A DNA stretch of 48,472 nt from Lachnospiraceae bacterium (GTDB taxonomy: Bacteria; Bacillota; Clostridia; Lachnospirales; Lachnospiraceae). The notes beneath the pieces were generated by a model, which saw nothing but the letters and a program-made list of their open reading frames with translations, made no database searches and was not told where the DNA came from. Made by a program: the position numbers and the translations under genes. The stretch is taken from positions 1-48,472 of the forward strand of contig JAAVZU010000004.1 of assembly GCA_022791815.1 (NCBI GenBank). Reading direction: 5' to 3'. This document shows, piece after piece, positions 15,297-24,046 of the stretch (position 1 is the stretch's first letter; every line of letters starts with the position of its first letter).

Positions 15297-16217
15297 TTAT
15301 ACATCTCTTTTATGAAATACATAACTGCTAATTCCAACAAATACCAAAACAAACATAGCCACGACAATAGCACATTTTGCTGTGTCACTTTCTGTAGGAT
15401 TCATTGGCAATCTTGCGATTCTTCCGGAAATTGTATATTTAATGGTTTCAAAGTCTTTGATACCTATCTTTGCTAGTGCCTTATCCATAAAAGCATATAA
15501 TATATTTGCCATGCCAAAACAAATACATATCGAAAGTGTCATACTGCAAAGATTATTCCGAAAAACAATGGCAAATCCCATACATACACATACAAATCCA
15601 TAGTGCAAAAGCGTTTGTATCCCTAAATAAGAAAGAAAATTTGATAAATTTCCAATTTCTAAATATCCAAAGCTAATTGGCATGCTAACTACCTGCATCA
15701 AAACATATAGTAATATAGTTAGAACGGTAAAGAAAAGCAATACTATAGCTTTTGATAATACTAATTTCCATCTGTTTTTTACTTGACCCGCAAAATTCTT
15801 TATATATCCACTACTCATATCAGCAGTTGCAAAAAGCACTGTAAAAATCGCCATAAATATTGCTATAACTTTTGCTTGCAAATTTGCAAATACAAAATCA
15901 TAAACTGTTACCTTCGCTCCTTCCTCTGTAGGTGGTTTAACCGATATTCCTATATTTGTTCCTTGTTCTGCTTCTGTTTCTACAGACTCTGGCACATCTG
16001 CATCAATCTCTACCATTCCATCTGCTAATCCGTCCATAAATGATTGTGACTCATTACCTTCTGTTGTCATAGATGCTTGTGTATTATTGTAATCTGGTTC
16101 GAATGCCCCCATAAGCATAGTTGTCAATACTATTATTACAAACATAACAATATAAATTACATATAAACTTTTTGTCTTAAACATCCGAAAAACATCCATT
16201 TGTATCATATTAAGCAT
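15297..16217 (-). CDS. ABC-2 type transporter permease
   Basis: About 306 residues with a first membrane helix near 17-40, a ~90-residue outside loop rich in Glu/Asp, then five helices. The segment DMSSGYIKNFAGQVKNRWKL is typical of ABC-2 permeases of the lantibiotic/bacitracin-resistance kind. It pairs with the ATPase encoded just upstream, whose 3' end it overlaps. The ATG at 16217 has AGGAGGTG 6 nt before it and is preferred over a GTG at 16226. The stop codon lies inside one copy of the 8-bp duplication made by the adjacent MITE. The substrate is unknown, perhaps an antimicrobial peptide. Confidence 0.88.
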   Translation of the reverse strand: MLNMIQMDVFRMFKTKSLYVIYIVMFVIIVLTTMLMGAFEPDYNNTQASMTTEGNESQSFMDGLADGMVEIDADVPESVETEAEQGTNIGISVKPPTEEGAKVTVYDFVFANLQAKVIAIFMAIFTVLFATADMSSGYIKNFAGQVKNRWKLVLSKAIVLLFFTVLTILLYVLMQVVSMPISFGYLEIGNLSNFLSYLGIQTLLHYGFVCVCMGFAIVFRNNLCSMTLSICICFGMANILYAFMDKALAKIGIKDFETIKYTISGRIARLPMNPTESDTAKCAIVVAMFVLVFVGISSYVFHKRDV

Positions 16218-17127
16218 GATTTGCACCTCCTGTCAGATGAATAAAATAATTTTCTAACTCTTCACTGGCTACATGAATTTCTTTTACCAAAATCCCTGCT
16301 TTTACCAACGAACCATTTAATTCTCCACTTTCTTCAATCCGCTCATAGACTGCAACATGCGAATCATCCAACACTTGGTAATTTTTATATCCGAGATCAT
16401 CTAAGACTGGCAAAATCATCTTTGGTTCATCAACCCGAATGAGAATCCGTTCTCTACAGCGTTCCATAAGTTCTTCTTTGGTCACTTCCTCTAATAGAAT
16501 TCCTTGGTGAATCATGCCATAGTCTGTTGCTATCTTTGATAATTCTTCTAAAATATGGCTGGATATTAAAATAGTCATATTATGCTCTTTATTCAATTTT
16601 TGAATAGTTTCTCTTACTTCCACGATTCCTTGGGGATCAAGTCCATTAATTGGCTCATCTAATATAAGTAAATCTGGATCACCCACCAAAGCAAGTCCAA
16701 TGCCCAATCTCTGCTTCATTCCAAGAGAAAAATGCTTTGTTTTCTTTTTTCCTACATCTGCCAGTCCAACTGTTTCTAGAATTTCCTTGATATATCTCTC
16801 TTCCCGAATTCCAAATAACTTACACTTTACTTTTAGATTATCATAAGCAGACATATTTCCATATAATCCAGGTGTTTCAATCAAAGAACCAATACGTCCT
16901 CTTACCTTTGACAAATCTTTCCCTTTATATCCAAATAATTCGATTTCTCCACTAGTCTGGGTAGATAAACCAGCAATCATTTTTAGGAAAGTTGTCTTTC
17001 CTGCTCCATTTCTTCCTATAAAACCATAAATTGCACCCTTACGAATATGTAAATCCACATGGTTTACTGCATGATACTTTTTGAAGGTTTTCGTAAGTCC
17101 TTTTGTTCTTAATAACAATTCTGTCAT
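16210..17127 (-). CDS. ABC transporter ATP-binding protein
   Basis: 305 residues. Walker A is GRNGAGKT, the signature FSLGMKQR, Walker B LLILDEP and the H-loop SSH. A ~90-residue C-terminal extension is typical of the BcrA/CcmA-like group involved in peptide antibiotic export or immunity. The start at 17127 (MTELLLRTKGLTKTFKKYHA) has AAAGGAG 6 nt upstream; a longer frame to 17163 is unlikely. It overlaps the permease gene. A direct-repeat operator candidate upstream suggests control by the neighbouring response regulator. Confidence 0.93.
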   Translation of the reverse strand: MTELLLRTKGLTKTFKKYHAVNHVDLHIRKGAIYGFIGRNGAGKTTFLKMIAGLSTQTSGEIELFGYKGKDLSKVRGRIGSLIETPGLYGNMSAYDNLKVKCKLFGIREERYIKEILETVGLADVGKKKTKHFSLGMKQRLGIGLALVGDPDLLILDEPINGLDPQGIVEVRETIQKLNKEHNMTILISSHILEELSKIATDYGMIHQGILLEEVTKEELMERCRERILIRVDEPKMILPVLDDLGYKNYQVLDDSHVAVYERIEESGELNGSLVKAGILVKEIHVASEELENYFIHLTGGANHA

Positions 17128-17184
17128 AAACTTCTCCTTTCCTACAAGCAACTCCTTATGCAATTACTGCCTTTCACTTTTACT

Positions 17185-17238
17185 AGTATAAACGGTAATT
17201 CCTAAAGAAAAGCTAAGGAAAAGTAAAAAAAGAGTAAA
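17185..17238 (-). promoter_or_regulatory. Candidate response-regulator-dependent promoter of the ABC transporter
   Basis: On the minus strand TTTAC occurs twice, 11 bp apart (17234-17238 and 17223-17227), one helical turn as in OmpR-family operators. A TATACT -10 hexamer (17185-17190) follows 32 nt downstream with no consensus -35. This is what an activated promoter looks like. Confidence 0.4.
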
Positions 17239-17254
17239 GTTTCCTAATCGCTGT

Positions 17255-17938
17255 TTAATTATGCAAACGGTAACCAATTCCCCATATAGTTTCAATATAT
17301 TCCTCTTGGGTAATTGCTTTTATTTTCTTACGAATATTACTAATATGTACATCCAATGTTTTTGTTTCTCCCATATATATTTCTTTCCATGCATATTCAA
17401 AGATTTCTTCTTTACTGAATGCCTGTTTGGGATGTTTTAAAAGTAATTCCAAAATAAAAAATTCCTGTTTTGTAATCTTAGGCAGTACCTCTTCGCCAAT
17501 TTTCACTTCAAAATTTCTTCTGTCCAACTGCATTTCTTTATGAGAAAGAATATCTCTTTCCTCATTTTCGTTCATTCGGCGAAGCTGTACTTGCACTCTT
17601 ACCACTACTTCTTTTATCTCAAAGGGCTTAGTAATATAATCATCTGCCCCTTTACTTAATAGTCCAACCTTATCTTCCAATTCACCTTTTGCTGTAAGGA
17701 CAATTACAGGTGTATTTCCTTTTTTACGGATCTGGAATAATACCTCTTCTCCGCTTTTTCCTGGAAGCATTAAATCCAATAAGATTACTCCACAGTTATC
17801 TAATTGTCCATTCTCCATTAATAATATTGCTTCTGTTCCAGAAAATACTTGCCGGCAGGTATATCCTGCTTTTGACAGTGCTTCTAATAACAGTACATTA
17901 ATATTGACATCATCTTCCACAATCCATATTTCCTGCAT
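17255..17938 (-). CDS. OmpR/PhoB-family response regulator
   Basis: 227 residues. The receiver domain has acidic D9/D10, phospho-acceptor D55 (VILLDLMLPG), T82 and K104-type switch residues (VLTAKG, TKPFE). The C-terminal winged helix (about 130-225) ends ETIWGIGYRLHN. It probably activates the ABC transporter behind it in response to the kinase at 14199-15122. The ATG at 17938 has AAAGGGG 10 nt upstream and lies 30 nt after rho, so read-through from rho is possible. Confidence 0.94.
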   Translation of the reverse strand: MQEIWIVEDDVNINVLLLEALSKAGYTCRQVFSGTEAILLMENGQLDNCGVILLDLMLPGKSGEEVLFQIRKKGNTPVIVLTAKGELEDKVGLLSKGADDYITKPFEIKEVVVRVQVQLRRMNENEERDILSHKEMQLDRRNFEVKIGEEVLPKITKQEFFILELLLKHPKQAFSKEEIFEYAWKEIYMGETKTLDVHISNIRKKIKAITQEEYIETIWGIGYRLHN

Positions 17939-17968
17939 TTTAAGAAATCCCCTTTAATACCCTCTACA

Positions 17969-19414
17969 TTAATGCATTTTCTTAGTCATTTCAATATATT
18001 CCCGGTTATTTTTTGTCTTTAAAAATAAGTCAATGTATTTCTCCAGCATTTCCTCGGAACGCATACCGCCTAAAGCTTTTCTCATAGAATGATTTGCCTC
18101 CAGTTCTTCTTTTGATAACAGTAAATCATCTCTACGGGTGCTTGATTTAAACAAATCAATAGCTGGAAAAATACGTTTTTCAGATAAGGTACGGTCAAGT
18201 ACTAATTCCATATTACCAGTTCCCTTAAATTCTTCAAATACCACATCATCCATACGGCTCCCAGTTTCTACCAATGCAGTCGCAAGTATAGTCAGACTTC
18301 CTCCCTCCCGCATATTTCTCGCTGCCCCAAAGAATTTCTTAGGCATGTGAAGTGCTGCTGGGTCAAGACCACCAGACAAAGTACGGCCGCTTGCCTGTAC
18401 AGTTAGGTTGTAAGCTCTTGCCAATCTTGTAATACTATCTAATAAAATAATAACATCCTGCTTATGTTCTACCAGACGCCTTCCCCGCTCAATTACCATT
18501 TCAGAAACCCGCTTGTGATTTTCTGGTAACTCATCAAAAGTAGAATAAATTACTTCTACATTCTTTCCTTCTATGGATTCTTTGATATCTGTTACTTCCT
18601 CTGGACGTTCATCAATCAGCAAGATAATCATATGCATATCAGGATGGTTCTTAGTAATTGCCTTTGCTACCTGTTTTAATAAAGTTGTTTTACCTGCCTT
18701 TGGAGGAGAGACAATCATTCCACGCTGTCCCTTTCCTATTGGTGCAACTAAATCCATCATTCGCATTCCAATGCTGGCATTTTGTGTTTCAAGGTGAATA
18801 CGTTCATTTGGAAAAATTGGAGTTAAATCCTCAAATTTCTTTCTCTTTAATAAAGCAGATGGATGATATCCATTTACTGTTTTCATATAAAGCAAGGCGC
18901 TAAACTTCTCATTCTGGCTGGTACGGATCTTAGTATTTCCTACAATATAATCTCCTGTTTTTAAATTAAAACGACGAATCTGTGCTGGAGATACATACAC
19001 ATCATTCTCACCAGGTAAAAAATTGTCACATCGAATAAATCCATAACCATCTGATAATACCTCAAGAATCCCTCTTTTTGTCTCTCCACTATCTAAATGT
19101 GCAATTTCTGGCGAATAAAGCCCTTCGCTATCCCCTTTTACTGTCTTCGTCCGTTCCGTTTTTTCTTGGCTATGTTCTGTTTTTTTCATTGTTTTTTCTG
19201 TATGGAACCCTTTTTCACTTTTTGATGTTTTCTCTTCTACTGTTTCTTTTTGCTTTTCTTTTTGTGTACTTGCAAGCTTTTCTTCCACTTTATTTAGTAG
19301 ATCTACTAATTCATTTTTTTTCAATGTAGATATATTCTTTAATCCATAACTTTTTGCTTCTTCTCTTAATTCTGCAACTGTTTTTTTATCATAATTTTTT
19401 TTAGTTTCTTTCAT
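17969..19414 (-). CDS. rho: Transcription termination factor Rho
   Basis: The hexameric RNA helicase that ends transcription. The N-terminal SAP-like Rho_N domain (about 10-45) is followed by a Lys/Glu/Thr-rich low-complexity insert (about 45-100), as in many Clostridial Rho proteins. Then come the RNA-binding cold-shock-like domain ([21 protein letters not shown]), Walker [14 protein letters not shown], Walker [17 protein letters not shown] and the Q/R-loop region. It is 481 residues and complete. The ribosome site AAGGAG is about 13 nt from the ATG. A TATAAT on the minus strand at 19512-19517 may be its -10. Confidence 0.97.
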   Translation of the reverse strand: MKETKKNYDKKTVAELREEAKSYGLKNISTLKKNELVDLLNKVEEKLASTQKEKQKETVEEKTSKSEKGFHTEKTMKKTEHSQEKTERTKTVKGDSEGLYSPEIAHLDSGETKRGILEVLSDGYGFIRCDNFLPGENDVYVSPAQIRRFNLKTGDYIVGNTKIRTSQNEKFSALLYMKTVNGYHPSALLKRKKFEDLTPIFPNERIHLETQNASIGMRMMDLVAPIGKGQRGMIVSPPKAGKTTLLKQVAKAITKNHPDMHMIILLIDERPEEVTDIKESIEGKNVEVIYSTFDELPENHKRVSEMVIERGRRLVEHKQDVIILLDSITRLARAYNLTVQASGRTLSGGLDPAALHMPKKFFGAARNMREGGSLTILATALVETGSRMDDVVFEEFKGTGNMELVLDRTLSEKRIFPAIDLFKSSTRRDDLLLSKEELEANHSMRKALGGMRSEEMLEKYIDLFLKTKNNREYIEMTKKMH

Positions 19415-19929
19415 AATTTAAATACACTCCTTCTGGGGTATTCCTTAAGACTCCAGAACAATAACAAATTCTATGATTCATTTTCATAATCAAATACCTT
19501 TTTATCTTACCATTATAATTTGTTATGTCTCCTATAGAAAATCATTCTATAAATGATTTAGATGATTAAATAAAAAAATAGAGGTTCCAGTTTAAAACAT
19601 TAAAATAATTTTTTCTCATAATTGGCATTAAGCAAATGACATTATACACTATTATCAAGAAAAAGAAAAGTTATTTTTTATTATTATATTACATTTTTGT
19701 TAATTTTACTTCTTTTTTATTAAATTTTTGTTGCATTTTTTTGTTTTATTTCGTATTATATATTTAAGAATAAATTTTAAACTTAAGTAGACATTTTGTA
19801 GACAATTTGACAGATATATATTCAGGTTTTTTATTAAGAAAGTGTGAACTACACATAAAAATTTAAAACATAAATGAAATTTCGCAATTGTTTTTTCAAA
19901 ATGTTTACACAAAAAAGGAGGAATTTTCC
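19415..19929. other. Divergent intergenic region between rho and the starch-binding protein gene
   Basis: The minus-strand side carries a likely -10 (TATAAT, 19512-19517) for rho with a weak -35. The plus-strand side carries a promoter candidate (19807-19835) and an AAGGAGG ribosome site (19914-19920) for the starch-binding protein. Small palindromes (ATCATT/AATGAT near 19541-19555) lie between. The remainder is AT-rich without genes. Confidence 0.5.
19807..19835 (+). promoter_or_regulatory. Candidate promoter of the starch-binding protein gene
   Basis: TTGACA (19807-19812), a 17-nt spacer, then TTTATT (19830-19835). The -35 is perfect and the -10 matches four of six. It leaves a ~90-nt leader before the GTG start. 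Confidence 0.5.
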
Positions 19930-21798
19930 GTGATTAAATTCACAAAAAAAGCCCTTAGCTTGGCTGTTGCATCTTTTGTAACAATGACTTCTATATTTGG
20001 AAGCAGTAATTTCGCTAAGGCAGAAACTACTACAAACGCAGCTGAAGTTGCTCCTATCGCAGCAGACAATTCCAGCATCCAGACACATTTGTCAGCAACT
20101 TTTACTGCTCCAAATAGCTGGACTAATGTATACGCTTATGCTTATTACACTGATTCTGCGTGGAATCTTAAGGAACCTCTTGGCTGCTGGCCTGGTACAA
20201 AATTAGAAAAAGGTGCTGATAATAAATATTCAGTAGAATTTGAATCTTCTATTGGTTCTGCTAGAATTATCTATGTAGATTGTGACATTACGGGACCAAA
20301 ACAGATTGGCGATAATGGCAACTACTGCTATGAAACAGCAGAAAGAGATAGATTACCAGCAGAAGATGGAGATGAATATACAGAAGATGGGTATATTGTT
20401 AATGGTGATGTTGACTTTAAGCTAATTACTACCCATTTCTCAGCTCCTGTATCATGGGATAACGTATATGCGTATGCATATTATACTGATTCTGCGAATA
20501 AAATTCAGGAGCCTCTTGGTTACTGGCCTGGTACAAAATTAGAAAAAGGTACTGATGATAAATATGATGTAAGTATTCTTTCTACTAGTGGCGAAGCAAA
20601 ATTCATTTTTACCAATGTTGATGAATCCACAATGCCTAATGGTGTTATGCCAAAACCAGAAGCAAATGACATTAATGGTTACTACTATCCTGTAAAAGCA
20701 AAAGAGCAGTTACCAGCATATGATGAAAATAAAGATACAGAAGATGGATATAAAGCAGAAGAAGGAGATAACTCTTTTACATCAGAAATTGTTCCAACTC
20801 CTGGTCCAATATCTACACTAAGACCAACTATCACATCTACCATTATACCAACTGTAACTCCTGTTGTTATAGCTACAGTTACACCTAGTGCGGTTCCTAC
20901 TGTTACTCCTAGTGCTATTCCTATTGTTACTCCTAGTGCGGTTCCTACTGTTACTCCTAGTGCAGTTCCTACTGTTACTCCTAGTGCGGTTCCTACTGTT
21001 ACTCCTAGTGCTATTCCTACTGTTACTCCTGTTATTACTCCTACAGTAGAACCTAGTATTATTCCTACAGTTGTTCCTAGCGTAGAACCTAGTATTATTC
21101 CTACGGTGACACCTACTGCTATTCCTACGGTAACACCTAGTATTATTCCTACGGTGACACCTACTGCTATTCCTACGGTAACACCAGGTGTAATTATAGA
21201 TAATCCTATTCCAAATGATCCAGTTAAAGTATCCACATCTACTACCTTAAAAGGAAGTATCAGCTTTGACAAAACAAACAAAACAGTTGGAGAAACCATT
21301 AAAATCAAAGTTTCTGCCAAAAATGGTAAGCCAGCATATAAATATACATATACTGTGAAAAAAGGAAACAAAAAAGTTTTTTCAGTAACTAATACAAAGT
21401 CAAAATCTGTAAACTGGATACCTACGAAGGCTGGTACTTATACAGTTTCTGTAAAGATTACAGATGCAAAGAAAAAATCTGTAACTGTCAATAAAAAATA
21501 CAAGGTAAAGAGTGCCGTTATTAAAATTAAGAGTTTCAAAACTAATAAATCTTCTAGCCAGAAGGTGAAAACTAAGATTGTACTCAGTGCAAATGCTACT
21601 ACGAAGAAAGGAAAAGCTTCTTACAAATTTGCAGTAAAACTTGGCAACGGCAAAATTAAAACAATAAAAGGCTTTTCTTCAAAGAAAAAAATAACATGGA
21701 AGCCTGCCAAAAAAGGTACTTATACTCTTTATGTATATGTAAAAAATGGTAAGGGAATTACGGTTTCAAAAACAATGACTTTCAAAATTAAGAAATAA
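19930..21798 (+). CDS. Exported noncatalytic starch-binding protein with Thr-Pro repeat linker
   Basis: 622 residues from a GTG at 19930, which has AAGGAGG 9 nt upstream and gives a clean signal peptide (IKFTKKALSLAVASFVTMTS, cut near AKA). Two tandem modules (about 50-150 and 160-265) share NVYAYAYYTDSA, EPLGxWPGTKLEKG and look like CBM26-type starch-binding domains. A linker of about 13 octads of the PTVTPSAV kind follows (about 288-420). Two Ig/PKD-like domains (about 435-622, with GTYTVSVKITD and GTYTLYVYVKN) end in KIKK. There is no hydrolase domain and no LPXTG motif. It probably holds starch at the cell surface for other enzymes. Its C-terminal domains resemble those of the subtilase at 35973. 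Confidence 0.82.
   Translation: MIKFTKKALSLAVASFVTMTSIFGSSNFAKAETTTNAAEVAPIAADNSSIQTHLSATFTAPNSWTNVYAYAYYTDSAWNLKEPLGCWPGTKLEKGADNKYSVEFESSIGSARIIYVDCDITGPKQIGDNGNYCYETAERDRLPAEDGDEYTEDGYIVNGDVDFKLITTHFSAPVSWDNVYAYAYYTDSANKIQEPLGYWPGTKLEKGTDDKYDVSILSTSGEAKFIFTNVDESTMPNGVMPKPEANDINGYYYPVKAKEQLPAYDENKDTEDGYKAEEGDNSFTSEIVPTPGPISTLRPTITSTIIPTVTPVVIATVTPSAVPTVTPSAIPIVTPSAVPTVTPSAVPTVTPSAVPTVTPSAIPTVTPVITPTVEPSIIPTVVPSVEPSIIPTVTPTAIPTVTPSIIPTVTPTAIPTVTPGVIIDNPIPNDPVKVSTSTTLKGSISFDKTNKTVGETIKIKVSAKNGKPAYKYTYTVKKGNKKVFSVTNTKSKSVNWIPTKAGTYTVSVKITDAKKKSVTVNKKYKVKSAVIKIKSFKTNKSSSQKVKTKIVLSANATTKKGKASYKFAVKLGNGKIKTIKGFSSKKKITWKPAKKGTYTLYVYVKNGKGITVSKTMTFKIKK
20873..21189 (+). repeat. 24-bp tandem repeats coding for Thr-Pro octads
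   Basis: About 13 imperfect 24-bp units (core CCTACTGTTACTCCTAGTGC) encode PTVTPSAx octads inside the starch-binding protein. Copies near 20940-21010 are almost identical, so length change by slippage or recombination is likely. Confidence 0.85.
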
Positions 21799-21837
21799 CA
21801 TAACTGTTCGTAGTTCCAAACAATTACGAAATAACTT

Positions 21838-21881
21838 AAAACCCCCTGCAGTAAGCAAATACTTATTGCAGGGGGTTTTTT
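21838..21881. terminator. Bidirectional intrinsic terminator
   Basis: AAAACCCCCTGCA and TGCAGGGGGTTTTTT form a strong GC stem with A and T runs on both sides. It serves the starch-binding protein gene on the plus strand and the SCP2-fusion gene converging on the minus strand, whose stop codon lies at its edge. Confidence 0.92.
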
Positions 21882-22881
21882 AGAATTGAAATAGCATATC
21901 AAAATTTCTAAGTGTTTTAAAATCTCCTTTTGCTGTCACTTCTCCAGACATAAATGCCCTTTGCAGAGTCATTTCTCCTTCAATAATCTCTGACATAATA
22001 TCCTTAGACATCTTTACAAAAACATCAGCTTCTCCCTTTTCGTCATAATAACATTCTACTTTATCTCCACTCACCTTAATAAAAAGGTTCTTATCTTCAT
22101 CAGCAAAATAAAAATGATAGGTTGCAAATATTCCATCCTGTCCCTTAAAGTGCTCTATTAACTCTCCAATAAATTCTTCTTTTACTGAAGATGTATCTGG
22201 TTCTTCGCCATCTCCCAACATTCCCTTAAATAATTGAGCCAACTCTTGTATATCTTCCTTTTGCTTCTTCACATAAGAATCATCTGATACATAAATAGAT
22301 AATTGTTCACTCTCTTGAGGTGTAAGCTCCATAGAATTTCTCTTTAAAACTGTCTGATTTACTATATGTGCACTTGTTGGAAAGTTTTTCAGTCTATGGC
22401 TAACCTGCCTGTAAATCATTTCTGCTTTCTTCTCAATTAAAAATGCATACCCTGGATCAGTCTCAAATTCTATATGATTCTCTACATAAGCGCAAATTCC
22501 CTCACAAGGTACACCACCTAATAATTCCCACGACTTAGATAAAGTAAATATTGCATCTCTCTCTCCATAAGTAACAGAGATAACAACTGGAAGCATACAA
22601 AGTCTTTGTATTTTCTCTTTGTCTCCATAAAGCCAGCAGGCATCCAAAAACTGCTGCATCAAGCCACCAATTCCAAACCATTCTACTGTAGTAGCAAGAA
22701 TAATACCATCTGCCTCTTTTAAGGTATTGGGCAGCATATTAATTCCTTTTAGATCTTCATATAAGTTATATCGGATTACCTCTACCCTCAGTTCCTCTAA
22801 TACTTCTGTTAATTTGTTTAGTACATAAATCGTAGAATCTTCAATCAATCCACGTCCACCATAATATATATTGATTCTCAT
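21880..22881 (-). CDS. Flavodoxin-fold NAD(P)H-reductase-like protein fused to an SCP2 domain
   Basis: 333 residues. The N-terminal ~190 residues resemble NADPH-dependent FMN reductase/flavodoxin-fold proteins (start MRINIYYGGRG, then ADGIILATTVEWFGIGGLMQ). The last ~105 form an SCP2-type sterol/lipid-binding fold (ADVFVKMSKDIMSEIIEGEM, then AFMSGEVTAKGD). The ATG overlaps the rhomboid stop as ATGA, so the two are translationally coupled. No signal or membrane segment is seen, so it should be cytoplasmic. The ligand and reaction are unknown. It ends in a shared terminator. Confidence 0.8.
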   Translation of the reverse strand: MRINIYYGGRGLIEDSTIYVLNKLTEVLEELRVEVIRYNLYEDLKGINMLPNTLKEADGIILATTVEWFGIGGLMQQFLDACWLYGDKEKIQRLCMLPVVISVTYGERDAIFTLSKSWELLGGVPCEGICAYVENHIEFETDPGYAFLIEKKAEMIYRQVSHRLKNFPTSAHIVNQTVLKRNSMELTPQESEQLSIYVSDDSYVKKQKEDIQELAQLFKGMLGDGEEPDTSSVKEEFIGELIEHFKGQDGIFATYHFYFADEDKNLFIKVSGDKVECYYDEKGEADVFVKMSKDIMSEIIEGEMTLQRAFMSGEVTAKGDFKTLRNFDMLFQF

Positions 22882-23909
22882 GAATCTATTTCCTCCTTAC
22901 CAGTCAAACGACATAGTATTCCAGTTAGTATAAATCCTCCTATTAGACCTCCCACATGTGCATAATTCACATTTGAACTAATCATAACATTGCATACGCC
23001 AAAAATTGTAAGTAAAATAATATTTCGGAATGGTAAATCTGCCAGTCTCCCATGATTACGAATTACCAAGTAAAGTAATGCACCTACAATTCCATAAACA
23101 GCTCCTGACGCTCCTGCTGCCACTACAACCTGCCCTTGATTCTGTAACATATCAAATATCTCAGCCAGATTTCCCATAAGCCCTGCGCCAAAATAAATAG
23201 TCAAGTAAAACAGCTTTCCAACTCTTTTTTCCACATATTGCCCCAAGGCTAAAAGCATAAACATATTCCCTGCCAAATGCTCCATTCCAAAATGCAGAAA
23301 CATGCTGGTCACTAATTGATAATACCAAAAACCGTTACCTATACTTTGTGTACATAATGCCCCAGAATCTGCAATATGCTCCACATCCTGAGAAGAACCA
23401 GTAAATTCCACCCATAAAAATACCAGAATATTCAATAATACTAATAAAATCGTACAAATATTATCTTTAATATAAGCTCTCCTTGCCTTAATTCGTTCCT
23501 CTTCCAACATTTCCTCTCTAAGAAATGCCTGTTCAATAATCTCTCTGGCATTAGAAAATTCTGCAATTTGGTCTTCATAAATTAAGAGCCGTTCTTCCTC
23601 TAAGTCCACTATCCAGTGTTCTCCAAAAACCGATAAGTATTCCTTTTCCTGTTCTGGCTGATTTGTACACAACACTTGCAGCATTTGTATTTGTTGAAAA
23701 TCATAATTATATATAGATTTCCGAATAGCACGCACAATATTCTCATATTTTTCTACTGTCAAATCTCTCAAATGTATGCAGTCAATCAGTACTACCACAT
23801 GGGTACATTGTGGCTGAATCTGTAATAAAACATCTACAAAAGCCCCATTAACAATAGCTCTTTTATATCCTGCTGCCTGAAACTGTCTAACTAAATTCTC
23901 TGTTCTCAT
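22878..23909 (-). CDS. Rhomboid-family intramembrane serine protease
   Basis: 343 residues. The first ~150 form a soluble cytoplasmic domain, then about six membrane helices follow. The catalytic serine is in GASGAVYG (S268) and the partner histidine in NYAHVGGLIGG (H318), with the conserved Asn/His of HLAGNMFML (N215). It cleaves membrane-anchored substrates inside the bilayer. The start at 23909 has GGTGGG 5 nt upstream; a GTG at 23924 is less likely. It lies directly after the Tad pilus operon and its terminator and is coupled to the SCP2 fusion gene. Confidence 0.92.
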   Translation of the reverse strand: MRTENLVRQFQAAGYKRAIVNGAFVDVLLQIQPQCTHVVVLIDCIHLRDLTVEKYENIVRAIRKSIYNYDFQQIQMLQVLCTNQPEQEKEYLSVFGEHWIVDLEEERLLIYEDQIAEFSNAREIIEQAFLREEMLEEERIKARRAYIKDNICTILLVLLNILVFLWVEFTGSSQDVEHIADSGALCTQSIGNGFWYYQLVTSMFLHFGMEHLAGNMFMLLALGQYVEKRVGKLFYLTIYFGAGLMGNLAEIFDMLQNQGQVVVAAGASGAVYGIVGALLYLVIRNHGRLADLPFRNIILLTIFGVCNVMISSNVNYAHVGGLIGGFILTGILCRLTGKEEIDS

Positions 23910-23987
23910 TAATTCCCACCTCACTTTTCATAAGAAACTACATAACTTTCATTATAACAAGATTCTACACAATTCAGCTATACACAA

Positions 23988-24040
23988 AATGCACAAAATA
24001 TCTTTTGAATTATACAATAATACTAGATATTTTGTGCATT
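23988..24040 (-). terminator. Hairpin at the end of the Tad operon
   Basis: Two perfect 15-nt arms (AATGCACAAAATATC and GATATTTTGTGCATT) with a 23-nt loop lie 7 nt after the FHA gene stop. The following T tract on the minus strand is weak (TTTTGTGTAT). Confidence 0.65.
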
Positions 24041-24046
24041 ACTCTT

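Noticed and set aside
20873-21189. CRISPR-like direct repeats
   Set aside because: The 24-bp units are contiguous, without spacers, and code in frame for a Thr-Pro linker.
20685-21371. 228-codon minus-strand ORF rich in Gly-Val-Thr repeats
   Set aside because: It is the antisense of the Thr-Pro tandem repeats; repeat DNA is open in several frames and there is no ribosome site or domain.
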